Notes under the pieces: model-generated | Seen by the model: the letters and a program-made list of their open reading frames with translations, nothing else | What the model was told of the DNA's origin: nothing | Database searches by the model: none | Source of the DNA: MED-G16 sp964467915 | GTDB taxonomy: Bacteria; Bacteroidota; Bacteroidia; Cytophagales; MED-G16 | NCBI GenBank assembly: GCA_964467915.1 | Contig: CAYXSW010000008.1 | Location: 1-53,057 of the forward strand | DNA length: 53,057 bases | Reading direction: 5' to 3' | In this document: one piece after another, positions 51,432 to 53,057 of the stretch | Numbering within the stretch: position 1 is the stretch's first letter | Layout of the letters: every line of letters starts with the position of its first letter | Position numbers and translations under genes: made by a program

Positions 51432-52840
51432 ATGAAATATATATTTATTCAAACTCTTTTTTTAATAACCTTTTCTCTTTTTTCATTTGCTCAAACAAGA
51501 AATATAGAAGCTGAAAGCAGTGTAACTACAAATCATTTTGTGACTGTTAAAGGAATGAAAATTCCTTATTCCGCAACTGCAGGAACTCTTCCCGTTTGGA
51601 GTGATGAAGATAAAGCTGTAGCTACTTTATTTTATACTTATTATAAAAGAACAGATTTGAAAAACAATGAAAATAGACCGTTATTTATTTCCTTTAATGG
51701 AGGTCCTGGTGCAGCATCTATATGGATGCACATGGGATACACTAGTCCTAGAATTTTAAACATTGATGATGAAGGTAACCCTATTCAACCATATGGGATT
51801 AGTGAGAATCCTCATTCTATTATTGATGTGGCTGATATTGTATTTGTTAATCCAGTGAATGTAGGTTTATCTAGGATATTAGATAAAGATTATGATAGGT
51901 CTAATTTTTTTGGTGTTAACTCAGATATAAAATATTTAGCACAGTGGATCGAAGACTTTATTAATAAGTATAATAGATGGACCTCCCCAAAATATCTTAT
52001 TGGTGAGAGTTATGGTACAACAAGATGTTCTGGACTAGCTCTTCAATTACAAAATAGAAATCATACAACTTATTTAAATGGTGTAATCTTGGTATCTCCT
52101 ACTGGGTTAGGTATTGATAGAGATGGACCAGTCGCTGCTGCTTTAAGTTTACCATATTATTCTGTAACAGCAAAATATCACAATCAACTTAATGAAGAAT
52201 TACAAAATAAAGATATTGAGGAATTATTAGATGAAGTGGAAAGCTTTACAATAAATGAATTTTTGCCAGCGATTGCTCTTGGAAATTCAATTTCTAAAGA
52301 GAAAAAAATTGAAATTGCTGAAAAGGCTGGAAGGTATTCTGGTCTTAAAACAAAAGATTATTTAGATAATAATTTAAATGTTTCGGAATCTTATTATTGG
52401 AAAAAATTATTGTATGATGAGGGATTGACTATTGGAAGGCTAGATTCAAGATATCGTGGTATTGACAAGTCTGATGCCGGTACTTCTTATAACTATGACC
52501 CTGCAATGGCAGCATGGGATCATTCTTTTACTCCAGCTATGCAGTATTATTTAAAAAACGAATTGAATTATCAAACAAATATGAATTATAATGTTTGGGG
52601 AAATGTAAGGCCATGGGATAGGAGTAATGATAGAACAGGTGAAAATTTGCGTCAAGCTATGGCAAAAAATCCTTATTTACATGTATTTATTCAGTCTGGC
52701 TATTATGATGGAGCTACTGATTATTTTAATGCTAAGTATACAATGTGGAAATTAGATCCTAGTGGTAAGATGAAATATAGATTATCTCATAAATCTTATG
52801 NNNNNNNNNNAGTGGGCATATGATGTATTTAAGGAGATAA
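51432..52840 (+). CDS. S10 family serine carboxypeptidase, interrupted by an assembly gap
   Basis: The product has a signal peptide (ending SFAQ, residue 21) and S10 motifs: ISFNGGPGAASIWMHMGY (about 87-104, oxyanion hole), the nucleophile S193 in LIGESYGTTR, and the Asp region YYDGATDYFNAKY near 425. The catalytic His lies after ten N (52801-52810) in SGHMMYLR. The sequence after the gap is not in frame with that before it, so ten N is a placeholder; a real gap of 2, 5 or 8 bases would restore the frame. After the gap the frame meets TAA at 52838-52840, yet continues in frame with DLKNSNEDIRNFI to a TAG at 52913-52915. It should be a periplasmic carboxypeptidase. Confidence 0.85.
52801..52810. 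other. Run of ten N (scaffold gap)
   Basis: Exactly ten N interrupt the S10 peptidase gene. The length is probably arbitrary, because frame restoration needs a gap of 3n+2 bases. Confidence 0.98.
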
Positions 52841-52919
52841 GATTTAAAAAATTCTAATGAAGATATTAGAAATTTTATAATTAAAACTACCCCTAAATCT
52901 TCAGCTAAATATTAGAATT

Positions 52920-53057
52920 TTGAGACTAATTACTTTATTCTTTTTAATAAGTAACTTTTGTTTTGCACAAAATTTTACTTTAGATCAAATTAAGTCTAAC
53001 CCTTTCCCTAATGAAATAACAGGATCATCAGATGTTTCAAGAATAGCTTGGGCATTT
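52920..53057 (+). CDS. N-terminus of an S9 (prolyl oligopeptidase/DPP-like) peptidase, cut by the window end
   Basis: The frame starts with TTG at 52920, since there is no ATG between the previous in-frame stop (52878) and here. It encodes a signal peptide (RLITLFFLISNFCFAQ), then NFTLDQIKSNPFPNEI and SDVSRIAWAF. This is the typical beginning of secreted S9 peptidases of Bacteroidota (FTLxQIxSYPFPxELTAS...IAWxF). The 46 visible residues stay open to the edge. It lies directly behind the S10 gene, and the two would form a peptide-degrading pair. Confidence 0.75.
   Translation, partial: MRLITLFFLISNFCFAQNFTLDQIKSNPFPNEITGSSDVSRIAWAF

Overview
The window is AT-rich (roughly 30% GC by eye), gene-dense DNA from a member of the Bacteroidota, probably a marine, free-living, flavobacteria-like lineage. 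The evidence is signal peptides ending in SQ or AQ, many lipoproteins, TonB receptors with an N-terminal carboxypeptidase-regulatory domain, DUF4249, a Lacal_2735-type small protein, Reg_prop/Y_Y_Y sensor proteins, paired M16 peptidases and a DUF4212/sodium:solute symporter pair. Nothing phage-, IS- or CRISPR-like was seen. The only RNA gene found is tRNA-Asn(GTT).

Layout. 1-3119 (-): a secreted beta-helix/Calx-beta protein behind three small membrane proteins. 3443-5839: a DUF1295 membrane protein, dCMP deaminase and a Tat-exported TIM-barrel protein. 5922-12632 (+): a likely metal (zinc?) uptake locus (His/Cys-rich exported peptide, lipoprotein, TonB receptor), then a second TonB receptor with a DUF4249 lipoprotein. 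13027-18014 (+): a LolA-like carrier, two FtsX/MacB-type permeases, an ABC ATPase and an outer-membrane barrel, which look like one envelope-spanning export machine. 18011-19287: small conserved proteins. 19404-24323 (+): an active/inactive M16 peptidase pair and an ALDH7-family dehydrogenase. 24446-26684 (+): three consecutive secreted proteins of unknown function. 26733-28714: a DUF481 barrel, then an HD-domain protein facing a Pycsar-type (DUF5706) membrane protein. 28883-37791: two large propeller/PP2C phosphatases bracketing an anti-sigma kinase, a STAS antagonist and a class III cyclase, which together make a partner-switching signalling cassette. 37813-42333: TPR lipoprotein, DegP/Q protease, Hsp20 and tRNA-Asn. 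42360-46762 (+): a four-gene oxidoreductase/FGE-like/Gfo-Idh/TIM-barrel operon. 46759-53057: M24 peptidase, symporter pair, a PD-(D/E)XK nuclease, a membrane protein, an S10 carboxypeptidase containing an assembly gap, and the start of an S9 peptidase.

The most interesting points are: the HD and Pycsar-TM proteins encoded as separate convergent genes although I remember them fused in other Bacteroidota; the Pycsar-TM gene having no ATG/GTG/TTG at its apparent N-terminus; the partner-switching cassette with two sensor phosphatases and a cyclase; a twin 15-bp dyad exactly 40 bp apart between hsp20 and tRNA-Asn; in-frame TAA codons interrupting clear coding homology near both ends of the window; and convergent genes that repeatedly interlock at their stop codons. 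All homology statements come from recognising motifs by eye; no database search was run.
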